Assembly (NCBI RefSeq): GCF_014174155.1
Contig: NZ_JABEQM010000007.1
Span: forward strand, 124,001 to 188,000
Length of the DNA: 64,000 nucleotides
Origin: Gluconacetobacter tumulisoli
GTDB taxonomy: Bacteria; Pseudomonadota; Alphaproteobacteria; Acetobacterales; Acetobacteraceae
Reading direction: 5' to 3'
The translations under genes were made by a program, and so were the position numbers. This document shows positions 40,267-48,338 of this stretch, piece after piece. The notes below the pieces were generated by a model, which had not been told where the DNA came from, ran no database searches, and was given only the letters and a program-made list of their open reading frames with translations. The number at the start of each line of letters is the position of its first letter. Positions within the stretch are counted from its first letter, which is position 1.

Positions 40267-41271
40267 ATGACGCATCCGACCGGATGGGGTCTGATAGGTG
40301 CCAGCAACGTCGCGCGGGAATGGATCATCGATGCGATCCGGGCGCAGCCCGGTGGCGAGGTCCGCGCGGTTCTGAGCAGCAGTACGGAGCGCGGCGCCGC
40401 CTTCGCCCGCGATAATGATATTCCCTATCACACCACGTCGCTGGACGAGTTGCTGTCCAGGCCGGACATCGACGCGGTGTATATCAGCACGAACAATCGC
40501 CTGCATTTCGAGCAGACGATTGCCGCCGCGCGGGCGGGCAAGCATGTCCTGTGCGAAAAGCCCCTGGCCCTGTCGGTCGAGGATGCGAACGAAATGGTCC
40601 GCGTCTGCCGGGCCTGCGACGTCGTTCTGGGCACGAACCACCATCTGCGCAATGCCGCGACCCATATCGCGATCCACGGCATGATCGAGGACGGGCGTGT
40701 CGGCCGGCTGATCGCCGGGCGGGTCTTCCATGCCAATTTCCTGGCTGCCGCCCTGCAGGGCTGGCGCGTCAACGACCAGGGCGGCGGAGTGATCCTGGAC
40801 AGCACGATCCATGATATCGATACCCTGCGTTTCCTGTTCGACCAGGACCCGGTCAGCGTCTTTGCCATGACGCAGAGCGGCCGCCTGGCCCAGGACGGGA
40901 TCGAGGACGGGATCATGGCCGTCCTGCGCTTCCCCGACGACATGCTGGTCCAGATCCATGGCGGCTACACCGTACCCTATTCGCCGGGCGGGGTGGAAAT
41001 CATGGGGGAACGCGGCGTCATCATCGGCCGCGATTGCATGAGCCAGAGGCCGATCGGCACCGTGTCGGTCCGCGATGGCGACGGCGAACGGGAAATTCCC
41101 TTAAAGCATCACAATCTTTATCATCGCGCATTGGAACTGTTCACCGATGCCATCCATGGCGGCGGCCTGCCGGCCGCCACGGGCGAGGACGGGGTTGCCT
41201 CGCTGGCCATTGCGCTTGCGCTGCGTGAATCCGCCAGAACCGGACGCGAGATCGGGGTAGACCTGCCATGA
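40267..41271 (+). CDS. Gfo/Idh/MocA family oxidoreductase
   Basis: A 334-aa NAD(P)-dependent sugar or inositol oxidoreductase. The N-terminal Rossmann part is WGLIGASNVAREWIIDAIRA. The EKP motif lies in GKHVLCEKPLALSVEDA (about residue 97), and the C-terminal domain has GGGVILDSTIHDIDTLRFLF, with the catalytic-type Asp/His. GGGAGG precedes ATG 40267. The stop overlaps the MFS transporter start, so uptake and oxidation are coupled, and paired operators upstream suggest inducible control. Confidence 0.93.
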   Translation: MTHPTGWGLIGASNVAREWIIDAIRAQPGGEVRAVLSSSTERGAAFARDNDIPYHTTSLDELLSRPDIDAVYISTNNRLHFEQTIAAARAGKHVLCEKPLALSVEDANEMVRVCRACDVVLGTNHHLRNAATHIAIHGMIEDGRVGRLIAGRVFHANFLAAALQGWRVNDQGGGVILDSTIHDIDTLRFLFDQDPVSVFAMTQSGRLAQDGIEDGIMAVLRFPDDMLVQIHGGYTVPYSPGGVEIMGERGVIIGRDCMSQRPIGTVSVRDGDGEREIPLKHHNLYHRALELFTDAIHGGGLPAATGEDGVASLAIALALRESARTGREIGVDLP

Positions 41272-42695
41272 AACAGCCAATTCTTGCCGGGGCTGCCCAT
41301 GTGCACGCCGCCGGCCCGTTGCCGCGCGTGACGACCCGGGAGGCGGCGATGGCGCACCATACCGTGACCACGGCGGACCTGCGCCGTGCGGCCTGGACCA
41401 GTTCCCTGGGCAGCGCCCTGGAATATTACGATTTCGCGCTCTACAGCCTGGCGGCGGCGCTGGTATTCGGCCCGCTCTTCTTTCCGCGCCAGAGCCCGAG
41501 CATGGCGCTGATTTCCAGCTTCGGCACCTATTTCCTGGGCTTTGCCGTCCGGCCCGTCGGCGGCATCCTGTTCGGGATGATGGGCGACCGGTACGGACGC
41601 AAGATGGTCCTGCTGATCACCGTCACCCTGATGGGGGGCGCCAGCACGGCGATCGGCCTGATCCCGACCTACCAGAGCATCGGCATCTGGGCACCGGTGA
41701 TGCTGATCGTGCTGCGCCTGCTTCAGGGCCTGGGGGCCGGCGCGGAGCAAGCGGGCGCCGCCGTGCTGATGACTGAATACGCCCCGAAGGGAAAGCGGGG
41801 ATTCTATGCCGCGCTGCCGTTCCTGGGCATTCAGATCGGCACCATCGTCGCGGCGATCGTGTATTTCGCGCTGCTGTTCCATGTGCAGGACGTCCTGCAC
41901 AGCTGGCTGTGGCGCCTGCCGTTCCTGCTCAGCTCGCTGATCCTGCTGGTGGCCCTGTACATGCGGGTGAAGCTGAAGGAATCGCCGGCGTTCGTCGAGA
42001 TCGAGGAAGAGGAGCGCGCGCAATCGCAAAGCCTGCCCGAGGTCGTGCGGGAATCGTGGAAGACGATCCTGCTGGGCATGGGCCTGCGGATGGCGGAAAA
42101 TGGCGGATCGTCGATCTACCAGGTGCTGGCCGTCAGCTATTCGGTCAATGTCGTGGGCATGCGCAACGCGACCGGCGCGCTGTCGCTGCTGTGCGCCGCC
42201 GTCGTGGGGGCGTTCATCGTGCCGATCGCCGGCATGCTCAGCGACCGGTTCGGGCGGATCAAGGTCTATCGCGCCTTCGCGACGCTGCAGCTCGTGGCGG
42301 CGATCCCGGTCTGGTACATCCTCAGCCTGGGCTACCTGCCGCTGACCATCCTGGCCCTGTCGGTCGCGCTGGGCTGCGCCACCTGGGGCATGTTCGGAAC
42401 GCAGGGGGCGTTGTTGCCGGAAATGTTCGGCAGCCGTCACCGGTATCTGGGCGTGTCGATGACGCGTGAGATCTCGGCCGTGCTGTCGGGCGGCCTGGCC
42501 CCGCTGGTGGGGTCGGTGATCATCGCCATGGTGTCGAGCCATTATGTCGGCGCGGCCCATCCCGGCCTGGCCTCGTGGCTGCCGCTGGCGCTGTATGTCA
42601 TGCTGCTGGCCTGCATGACCATCCTGGCGACATTGTTCGCACCCGAACCGCGCGATCGCGACCTGCTGGACCGTCGGGATCTGATCAATACCTGA
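41268..42695 (+). CDS. MFS transporter, metabolite:H+ symporter type
   Basis: A 475-aa major facilitator of the MHS/ShiA-ProP type with 12 hydrophobic helices. Characteristic elements are SLGSALEYYDFALYSLAAALVF in helix 1, the loop GDRYGRKMVLL between helices 2 and 3, RLLQGLGAGAEQAGAAVLM in helix 4, and a second SDRFGRIKVYR loop. Members carry organic acids, shikimate or osmolytes with protons. ATG 41268 overlaps the oxidoreductase; ATG 41349 would give the more typical N-terminus. Likely substrate is a sugar acid or polyol used by the neighbouring enzyme. Confidence 0.9.
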   Translation: MKQPILAGAAHVHAAGPLPRVTTREAAMAHHTVTTADLRRAAWTSSLGSALEYYDFALYSLAAALVFGPLFFPRQSPSMALISSFGTYFLGFAVRPVGGILFGMMGDRYGRKMVLLITVTLMGGASTAIGLIPTYQSIGIWAPVMLIVLRLLQGLGAGAEQAGAAVLMTEYAPKGKRGFYAALPFLGIQIGTIVAAIVYFALLFHVQDVLHSWLWRLPFLLSSLILLVALYMRVKLKESPAFVEIEEEERAQSQSLPEVVRESWKTILLGMGLRMAENGGSSIYQVLAVSYSVNVVGMRNATGALSLLCAAVVGAFIVPIAGMLSDRFGRIKVYRAFATLQLVAAIPVWYILSLGYLPLTILALSVALGCATWGMFGTQGALLPEMFGSRHRYLGVSMTREISAVLSGGLAPLVGSVIIAMVSSHYVGAAHPGLASWLPLALYVMLLACMTILATLFAPEPRDRDLLDRRDLINT

Positions 42696-42776
42696 AGAGC
42701 CGCGCCGCCTCCGGATGGTTTTCCCCTCCGGGGGCGGTATCGTGGCGCGTTCGATTTGGCGTGCAGGAGTATCTAC

Positions 42777-43532
42777 GTGACCGTTTCAGTCGATCATCTG
42801 GCCGGGTCCTTTCTGCGGGTCCGGTCCGGTGCGCCGCCCCTGACCCGCCTGCCCGACGGGTATCGGGTCGGGTCCGCCGCCGACGCCTACGCCGTGCAGC
42901 ACGAAACCATCCGCGCCCTGGGCGGGCGGATCGCCGGATGGAAGGTCGGGGCCCGCACCCCGGAATCCGAGCCGTTCGCCGCCCCGATCCTGGAGGCGAC
43001 CGTGTTCGACGGCGTTACCGCGCTGCCGCCGGGCCTATGCCGCCATATCGGCGTCGAGGCCGAGATCGCCTACCGGTTCGGCCGCGCCCTGCCCGCGCGC
43101 GACGTGCCCTATACGACCGCCGAGGTGCGGGACGCGATCGTATCCGTCCATACGGCGATCGAAATCGTGGACACGCGCTTCGTCACCCCCGGCAGCCAGC
43201 CGGCGCTGGACCATCTGGCCGACCAGCAGAGCCATGGCGCCCTGTTCGTCGGTCCCGCGGTGACCGACTGGCAATCGCTGGTTCCGCTGGAGGAACGGGT
43301 GGTGCTGTCGATCGACGGCAAGGTGGTCGCCGATCATGTGGGCGGCAATTCGGCGGGCGATCCGATCCGCACGCTGGTCTGGCTGGCCGCGCACGCCGCG
43401 CGGTACGCCGGCGGCCTGGCCGAAGGGGCGATCGTCACCACCGGGTCGACGACCGGCACGGTCTTCGTCGCGCCCGGCGCGCGCGTCAGTGCGACCTTCG
43501 CGCATCTGGGCACGCTGTCGATCACCTGCTGA
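42777..43532 (+). CDS. 2-keto-4-pentenoate hydratase / fumarylacetoacetase-like protein
   Basis: A 251-aa member of the MhpD hydratase/decarboxylase branch. GWKVGARTPESEPFAAPILEATVF, HIGVEAEIAYRFGRALP with the metal-binding Glu pair, and HTAIEIVDTRF are family motifs. The GTG at 42777 is preceded by AGGAG at correct spacing. Family members hydrate dienols in aromatic or 2-keto acid degradation. No other aromatic-ring genes lie nearby, so a role in 2-keto-3-deoxy sugar-acid turnover is equally possible. Confidence 0.85.
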   Translation: MTVSVDHLAGSFLRVRSGAPPLTRLPDGYRVGSAADAYAVQHETIRALGGRIAGWKVGARTPESEPFAAPILEATVFDGVTALPPGLCRHIGVEAEIAYRFGRALPARDVPYTTAEVRDAIVSVHTAIEIVDTRFVTPGSQPALDHLADQQSHGALFVGPAVTDWQSLVPLEERVVLSIDGKVVADHVGGNSAGDPIRTLVWLAAHAARYAGGLAEGAIVTTGSTTGTVFVAPGARVSATFAHLGTLSITC

Positions 43533-43643
43533 TCCCGGGCGCCCCAGTCGCTGGCGCCAGGTCGTTAATCGGTCCTGTCGTTTGTTTATCCACCTTGTCT
43601 TTCCCCGCCCCGGCACGCCGGGGCCAAGAACCGGAGACCATGA

Positions 43644-44570
43644 ATGAAACCCGACATCCTTCTGCTCGAACCGATGATGCCGCAGATCGAAAAGGCGCTG
43701 GACGATGCCTATACCGTGCATCGCTTCACCGACCTGGCGGCCCTGCAGGGGGTCGCGTCGTCCATCCGCGGGATCGCGACCGGCGGGGGCGTGGGCGTGC
43801 CGCCCGACGTGATGGCGGCGCTGCCCGAACTGGGGATCGTGGCGATCAACGGCATCGGCACCGACGCGGTGGACCTGAACGTGGCGCGGGATCGCGGCAT
43901 CCGGGTGACGACGACGCCCGGCGTGCTGACCGCCGATGTCGCCGACATGGCCCTGGGCCTGATCCTGGCGACCTGCCGTGGCCTGGCGATCGGCGACCGG
44001 TATGTCCGCGCCGGGTCGTGGGGCAAGGCGCCGCTGGCGCTGGGGCACACCGTCACGGGACAGAAGATGGGAATCCTGGGCCTGGGGCAGGTCGGGCGCG
44101 CGATCGCCGTGCGGGGCCAGGCGTTCGGCATGCCGATCGCCTATCACGACATCCGCGAATTCCCCGAGACCGGGTACACCTACCATGCCGACCTGGTCGA
44201 ACTGGCCCGTGCCAGCGACATCCTGGTCGTCGCGGCGTCCGGCGGGGCGCAGTCGCGCAACATCGTCAACCAGGCGGTGCTGGAGGCCGTGGGGCCCGAG
44301 GGCGTGCTGATCAATGTCGCGCGCGGCAGCGTGGTTGACGAGGACGCGCTGGTTGCCGCCCTGCAGGCCGGCACATTGGGCGGCGCCGGGCTGGACGTGT
44401 TCCAGCACGAACCGCACGTGCCCGACGCCCTGAAGACGATGGACAATGTCGTATTGCAGCCCCACCGCGCCAGTGCCACGGTGGAGACGCGCCTGGCGAT
44501 GGGCGACCTGGTCGTCCGCAACCTCGCCGCCTGGTTTGCCGGGGAGTCGCTGCTGACCCCCGTCGTGTAG
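43644..44570 (+). CDS. D-isomer-specific 2-hydroxyacid dehydrogenase
   Basis: A 308-aa NAD(P)H-dependent reductase of the glyoxylate/hydroxypyruvate reductase type. The dinucleotide loop MGILGLGQVGRAIAV starts near residue 141. The catalytic Arg is in NVARGSVVDEDALV, Glu in DVFQHEPHVP, and His in LQPHRASATVETR. GGAG precedes ATG 43644. It probably reduces a 2-keto acid such as glyoxylate, hydroxypyruvate or 2-ketogluconate, and fits next to the hydratase gene in sugar-acid metabolism. Confidence 0.92.
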   Translation: MKPDILLLEPMMPQIEKALDDAYTVHRFTDLAALQGVASSIRGIATGGGVGVPPDVMAALPELGIVAINGIGTDAVDLNVARDRGIRVTTTPGVLTADVADMALGLILATCRGLAIGDRYVRAGSWGKAPLALGHTVTGQKMGILGLGQVGRAIAVRGQAFGMPIAYHDIREFPETGYTYHADLVELARASDILVVAASGGAQSRNIVNQAVLEAVGPEGVLINVARGSVVDEDALVAALQAGTLGGAGLDVFQHEPHVPDALKTMDNVVLQPHRASATVETRLAMGDLVVRNLAAWFAGESLLTPVV

Positions 44571-44641
44571 CATGACGGCGCCCCGGTGCGGTTCCCGTTC
44601 CCGGGGCGTGCCGGGGCCTGGGACCACAGAAAGGGTTTTCG

Positions 44642-45133
44642 GTGCATCCATCGCCTGACGCGGGGCCGGGCAGCCTGGCCCATGTCATCCTCGACGATGT
44701 GGATGGCGGGCTGCTGGCCAGCCAGACCCGGCGAAATGACGTCGACCAGGCGGTAGCGGACCTGCGGCAGACGGCCCGTTTCATGCCCGAGGGGCTGACC
44801 GGGCCGTTCAACCTGCATCTGTCGGTCCAGACCAACGGGCTGATCTTCGATCTGCGCCACGCCGACGACGACCGGCCGCTGCGGATCTATCGGGTCTCGC
44901 TGATGCCCTTCCGCCGGTTGATCAAGGATTACATCCTGCTGGTCGACAGTTTCGATGAGGCGGTGACCGAGGGCAACACGATGCGCGTCCGTGCGATCGA
45001 TATGGGCCGGCGCGGCCTGCATAATGATGGCGCCGAACTGATGATCGACCGGCTGCGCGGTAAGATCGAAATGGATGCCGAAACCGCCCGCCGGCTGTTC
45101 ACTCTGGCCTGCGTCCTGCAGCAGCGCCGATAG
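44642..45133 (+). CDS. UPF0262 family protein
   Basis: A 163-aa alphaproteobacterial protein of unknown function (UPF0262). Recognisable parts are DQAVADLRQTARFMPEG, the central SVQTNGLIFDLRHADDDRPL and SLMPFRRLIKDYILLVDSFDEAVTEGN, then IDMGRRGLHNDGAELMIDRL. A GTG start at 44642 is used. The family is often found near hisD or aspartate-family genes; here it precedes ridA on the other strand. Confidence 0.85.
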   Translation: MHPSPDAGPGSLAHVILDDVDGGLLASQTRRNDVDQAVADLRQTARFMPEGLTGPFNLHLSVQTNGLIFDLRHADDDRPLRIYRVSLMPFRRLIKDYILLVDSFDEAVTEGNTMRVRAIDMGRRGLHNDGAELMIDRLRGKIEMDAETARRLFTLACVLQQRR

Positions 45134-45164
45134 TCGGCGCCGCGCGGTGACGGCCGGCGAGGCG

Positions 45165-45236
45165 GACTCAAAATTCGCCCTGCCGAGCGAGAGTGTGCAT
45201 CGGATCGGCACCGGTACGCATGTGCAGACAGGTTCA
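45165..45236. repeat. Possible relic of a family B palindrome
   Basis: It shares TTCG, GCGAGAG and the right end GTGCAGACAGGTTCAGG with the family B copies at 45647 and 11401, but the left arm and centre are missing. It lies between the UPF0262 gene and the ridA 3' end. Confidence 0.35.
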
Positions 45237-45557
45237 GGCGTCGGGGCGTCCTACCACCAGCTCGATCTCGATCAGCACGTCCGGGTCGTCGAAGCCGGGA
45301 ACCAGGCGCAGGGTCGTGGCCGGACGGCCCGATCCGAATGCCTCGCGCAGGTGCGGAAAGCAGGCGGCGAAGCCGTCGGTATCGCGCAGCAGGAAGACGG
45401 CCCGCGTCACGTCATGCATCGCATGACCGTCGCGCGCCAGGGCGGCCGCGCCGTGGTCAAGGGCCAGGCGGCATTGCTCGGCCAGGCCCGGGCCGGTCTG
45501 GCCGGTCGCCCGGTCGATCCCCGTCAGGTGGCGAACATGGATGTCCTGTCCCCTCAT
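45234..45557 (-). CDS. RidA family protein (YjgF/YER057c/UK114)
   Basis: A 107-aa Rid-family protein. RidA deaminates reactive enamine/imine intermediates produced by PLP enzymes. The C-terminal block RPATTLRLVPGFDDPDVLIEIELVV contains the substrate-binding Arg position and the Glu characteristic of the fold. HDVTRAVFLLRDTDGFAACFPHLREAF is the central motif. The N-terminal part is slightly shorter than canonical RidA, so it belongs to an atypical Rid subgroup. Deaminase competence cannot be judged from sequence alone. Confidence 0.8.
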   Translation of the reverse strand: MRGQDIHVRHLTGIDRATGQTGPGLAEQCRLALDHGAAALARDGHAMHDVTRAVFLLRDTDGFAACFPHLREAFGSGRPATTLRLVPGFDDPDVLIEIELVVGRPDA

Positions 45558-45646
45558 GCCGTGCGGATGCTCCTTCGCCTATCGCAAAAATAACGGAATC
45601 GTCATATTCCGTTTCCGGTGAAATTCAACCGGTGAAATTCAACTTC

Positions 45647-45808
45647 GGGCCTGTTTGCAAACATGGGCCGGCGAGCGAGAGCGGCCCGACGGCCCGCGTC
45701 CGGCGTGTTTTCGGGCACCGAAGGGGAAGCGGCCTTTCGGGCCGCCTGCCAGAGAGCGCAGAAAACGCGCGTCGGGTCGCCGCCAGTGCGTATCTGCAAA
45801 CAGGCTCC
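45647..45808. repeat. Family B palindromic element, copy 2 (long form)
   Basis: Left end GGGCCTGTTTGCAAACATGGGCC; right end TGCGTATCTGCAAACAGGCTCC is its inverted counterpart. The centre contains GTCCGGCGTGTTTTCGGGCAC and AGAAAACGCGCGTCGGGTCG, shared with copies 1 and 3, plus an extra hairpin (GCGGCCTTTCGGGCCGC). Two tandem copies of a 14-bp unit CCGGTGAAATTCAA (45615-45642) abut it on the left. Confidence 0.75.
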
Positions 45809-45892
45809 TGGAGCCGGCTGTTCGTCCAGGCGGTGATATCGACAACGGTTATCTCGGTGTCCCGGACGCCGGGACAAGCGGGGAGGGTGAAA

Positions 45893-46345
45893 ATGGATCG
45901 GGACGGCCGGGGCAGGGGACAGATCCATGCAAGCTGCGCCGCGCGCGGCGGCAATGGCGTCCTGCTGACGGGGCCATCGGGGGCGGGGAAATCCGACCTG
46001 CTGCTGCGGCTGGTGGATGCGGGCTACGATCTGGTCGCCGACGACCGGGTCGACCTCATGGACGGGTGGGCTTCGGCCCCTGCGCGGCTGGCGGGGCTGA
46101 TCGAAATCCGCGGCATGGGGATCGCGCGGATGCCGTTCCTGGCCCGTGCGCGCGCCGTGCTGGCGGTGCGCCTGGTCGGGCCGGGGCAGTGGCCCGACCG
46201 CCTGCCGGCGCCGGGACGGGATGCGATGACCGGCCTGCCGGAAATCCGCATCGATCCCGCCCTGCCGTCGGCCGTGGCGCGGATCAACCTGGCCCTTGAC
46301 TGCCTGGACGGACGTTGCAAAATGTTAATGTCCGAGCAGATGTGA
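45893..46345 (+). CDS. hprK: HPr kinase/phosphorylase, short alphaproteobacterial form
   Basis: A 150-aa HprK C-terminal domain protein that phosphorylates HPr on the regulatory serine. The Walker A loop is LLTGPSGAGKSDLLLRL (about residues 22-38), followed by LVADDRVDLM and LAGLIEIRGMGIARMPF, the HprK signature with the catalytic Asp region. The N-terminal domain of Gram-positive HprK is absent, as usual in alphaproteobacteria. GGGAGG supports ATG 45893. It heads the hprK-rapZ-EIIA-HPr-EI cluster. Confidence 0.92.
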   Translation: MDRDGRGRGQIHASCAARGGNGVLLTGPSGAGKSDLLLRLVDAGYDLVADDRVDLMDGWASAPARLAGLIEIRGMGIARMPFLARARAVLAVRLVGPGQWPDRLPAPGRDAMTGLPEIRIDPALPSAVARINLALDCLDGRCKMLMSEQM

Positions 46346-46475
46346 TGCATGCGGTTCTTTCCATGCCTGTCCTTTCGGTGTCAGATGCGAGGGCGTTGAC
46401 TGTCCATCCATGTGCGGCGCGACGACCGTCCCGGGTTTCCGAACGGTTCGGCCCGTTGTCCAGCCAGGATTTCCC

Positions 46476-47531
46476 GTGACGGATTCTTCACATGACGGAG
46501 TACCGGCGCCACGTCGCATCCTGCTGGTCACCGGCCTGTCCGGGGCCGGAAAATCCTCGATTCTGCGGATCCTTGAGGATCTGGGGCACGAGGTGATCGA
46601 CAACCCGCCGCTGGGCATGCTGGACGAGATCGTGACCCGCGCGGAACAGCCGGTGGCGATCGGCGTGGATTCCCGCACGCGGGGGTTCGACGCCACGGCG
46701 GTGCTGGCGGCACTGGCGCGGCTGCGCGTCAATCCGGAACTGCAGGCCGAACTGATCTATGCGACCGCCGAGGAAAGTGTCCTGCTGCGGCGCTATACCG
46801 CGACGCGCCGTCGCCATCCTCTGGCGGTGCGCGGCACGGTCAAGGAAGGGATCGAGGCCGAGATCGCGCTGACCGCCCGGCTGCGGGCGGCGGCGGATGT
46901 CGTGATCGATACCTCCGACCTGCCGCCGCCGGAACTGCGCCAGATCGTCGAAACGCGCTTCGGCCGGTGGGGCGGCCGCATGGCCGAGGGCCTGACCGTC
47001 GCCCTGATGTCCTTCGCCTTTCCCGCAGGCCTGCCGCGCGAGGCCGACATGGTCTTCGACGCCCGTTTCCTGCGCAATCCGTACTACGACCCCGACCTGT
47101 CCACCCTGACCGGCCTGGACGGCGCCGTCGCGGCCTATGTCGAGGCCGATCCCGATTACCGTCGCTTCCTGGACCAGATCGACGGAATGCTGGAACTGGT
47201 GCTGCCCCGCTTCGTGCGGGAAGGCAAGAAATACGCCACCATCGCCATTGGCTGCTCCGGCGGGCGGCATCGGTCTGTCACCCTGGTCGAGGCCCTGGCC
47301 GGACGGCTGGCGGACCGCGCGGGAACGGGCGACGGGCCGGAATCTGAGTCCCATATTGAAAAGGCCTCTGGCCCGTCCGATGTGCAATCGGCTATTGCGG
47401 ATGGACGAGGGGCATGGTCGGTCATCGTCATGCACCGCGAGCTTGCCCGACAGGGACGCTGCAGCTGGCGCTGGGCCAGCCGGCCGAAGGAATACGCGGC
47501 GGACGTCGTGGAAGGACGATATTCTTCATGA
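46476..47531 (+). CDS. rapZ: RNase adapter protein RapZ
   Basis: A 351-aa P-loop protein of the RapZ/YvcJ family. Walker A VTGLSGAGKSSIL is near residue 19, DNPPLGMLDEIV follows, then GVDSRTR and SFAFPAGLPREADMVFDARFLRNPYYDPDL. The C-terminal substrate domain has KYATIAIGCSGGRHRSV (binding pocket). In enterobacteria RapZ targets sRNAs for RNase E. Start GTG 46476 with AGGA upstream gives the normal N-terminus. The C-terminus carries a nonconserved tail of about 50 residues ending in an ATGA overlap with the EIIA gene. Confidence 0.93.
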   Translation: MTDSSHDGVPAPRRILLVTGLSGAGKSSILRILEDLGHEVIDNPPLGMLDEIVTRAEQPVAIGVDSRTRGFDATAVLAALARLRVNPELQAELIYATAEESVLLRRYTATRRRHPLAVRGTVKEGIEAEIALTARLRAAADVVIDTSDLPPPELRQIVETRFGRWGGRMAEGLTVALMSFAFPAGLPREADMVFDARFLRNPYYDPDLSTLTGLDGAVAAYVEADPDYRRFLDQIDGMLELVLPRFVREGKKYATIAIGCSGGRHRSVTLVEALAGRLADRAGTGDGPESESHIEKASGPSDVQSAIADGRGAWSVIVMHRELARQGRCSWRWASRPKEYAADVVEGRYSS

Positions 47532-48025
47532 TCGGTATGGTTCTCGTCACCCATGGCGAGCTGGGCGAGACCCTGAGACGCGCGATGGAACATGTGGTGG
47601 GGCCGCAGAGCCAGATGACCACCCTGAATATCGAGGCCGGGGACGACCCGGTGCTGCGTCGCGGGGATTTGCAGGTGGCGATCGCCGGTGTCGATACCGG
47701 CGACGGTGTCCTGCTGCTGACCGACATGTTCGGCAGCACGCCGTCCAACCTGGCGATTTCCACCCTGGAAGAAGGACGGGTCGAGGTCCTGGCCGGCGTC
47801 AACGTGCCGATGCTGGTGAAGCTGGCGCAGATCCGCAACGGGCATACGCTGGCGGAATGCGCGGACATGGCCGAGGGCGCGGGGCGCAAATACATCTCCA
47901 CCGCCTCGCACCTGCCGCCGCAATGCCTGGGTGGGGCGCGCAGCTGCCTGTACGGCGATCGCCCGGCGGAGGTGCCGCCCCCGGCCGCGTACCGCGCCGC
48001 GCCGCGGCGGGTTGCCGCCGGCTGA
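47528..48025 (+). CDS. PTS EIIA component, mannose family
   Basis: A 165-aa EIIA(Man)-type phosphocarrier. MIGMVLVTHGELGETLRRAMEHVVG contains the phosphorylated His (residue 9). GDGVLLLTDMFGSTPSNLAI is the second family motif. There are no EIIB or membrane EIIC genes beside it, so this EIIA probably regulates rather than transports. Start ATG 47528 overlaps rapZ. HPr follows after 7 bp. Confidence 0.93.
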   Translation: MIGMVLVTHGELGETLRRAMEHVVGPQSQMTTLNIEAGDDPVLRRGDLQVAIAGVDTGDGVLLLTDMFGSTPSNLAISTLEEGRVEVLAGVNVPMLVKLAQIRNGHTLAECADMAEGAGRKYISTASHLPPQCLGGARSCLYGDRPAEVPPPAAYRAAPRRVAAG

Positions 48026-48032
48026 TCCGGGC

Positions 48033-48338
48033 ATGTCCGCAGCCGGACTCGATCCCCGGGATCCTGAAGTTCTTTCCGTCACCGTGACCATGGTCAATCG
48101 CCGCGGCCTGCATGCGCGCGCGGCGGCGAAGCTGGTCACGGTGGCCGAGCAGTTCGATGCGAATGTCGAGGTCGCGCGCGCCGACCAGAGCGTCTCGGCG
48201 CGTTCGATCATGGGGTTGATGATGCTGGGCGCGGGCCGGGGTGAATCGATCACGCTGCTGGCGACGGGATGGGACGCCCATGCGGCGGTCGAGGCGCTGG
48301 TGACCCTGGTCGAGGCCGGCTTCCATGAAGACGACTGA
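48033..48338 (+). CDS. ptsH: Phosphocarrier protein HPr
   Basis: A 101-aa HPr. The active-site histidine lies in NRRGLHARAAAKLV (His near residue 27), and the regulatory serine target of HprK is in SVSARSIMGLMMLGAGRG. The N-terminus is extended by about ten residues compared with the E. coli protein. Its stop overlaps the EI start by 14 bp. Together with hprK it gives a Ser-phosphorylation switch on top of the EI-dependent His phosphorylation. Confidence 0.95.
   Translation: MSAAGLDPRDPEVLSVTVTMVNRRGLHARAAAKLVTVAEQFDANVEVARADQSVSARSIMGLMMLGAGRGESITLLATGWDAHAAVEALVTLVEAGFHEDD

Noticed and set aside
45338-45892. N-terminal extension of HprK through the family B palindrome
   Set aside because: The extension reads through a repeat and lies opposite ridA; a strong ribosome-binding site and the usual short HprK start are at 45893.
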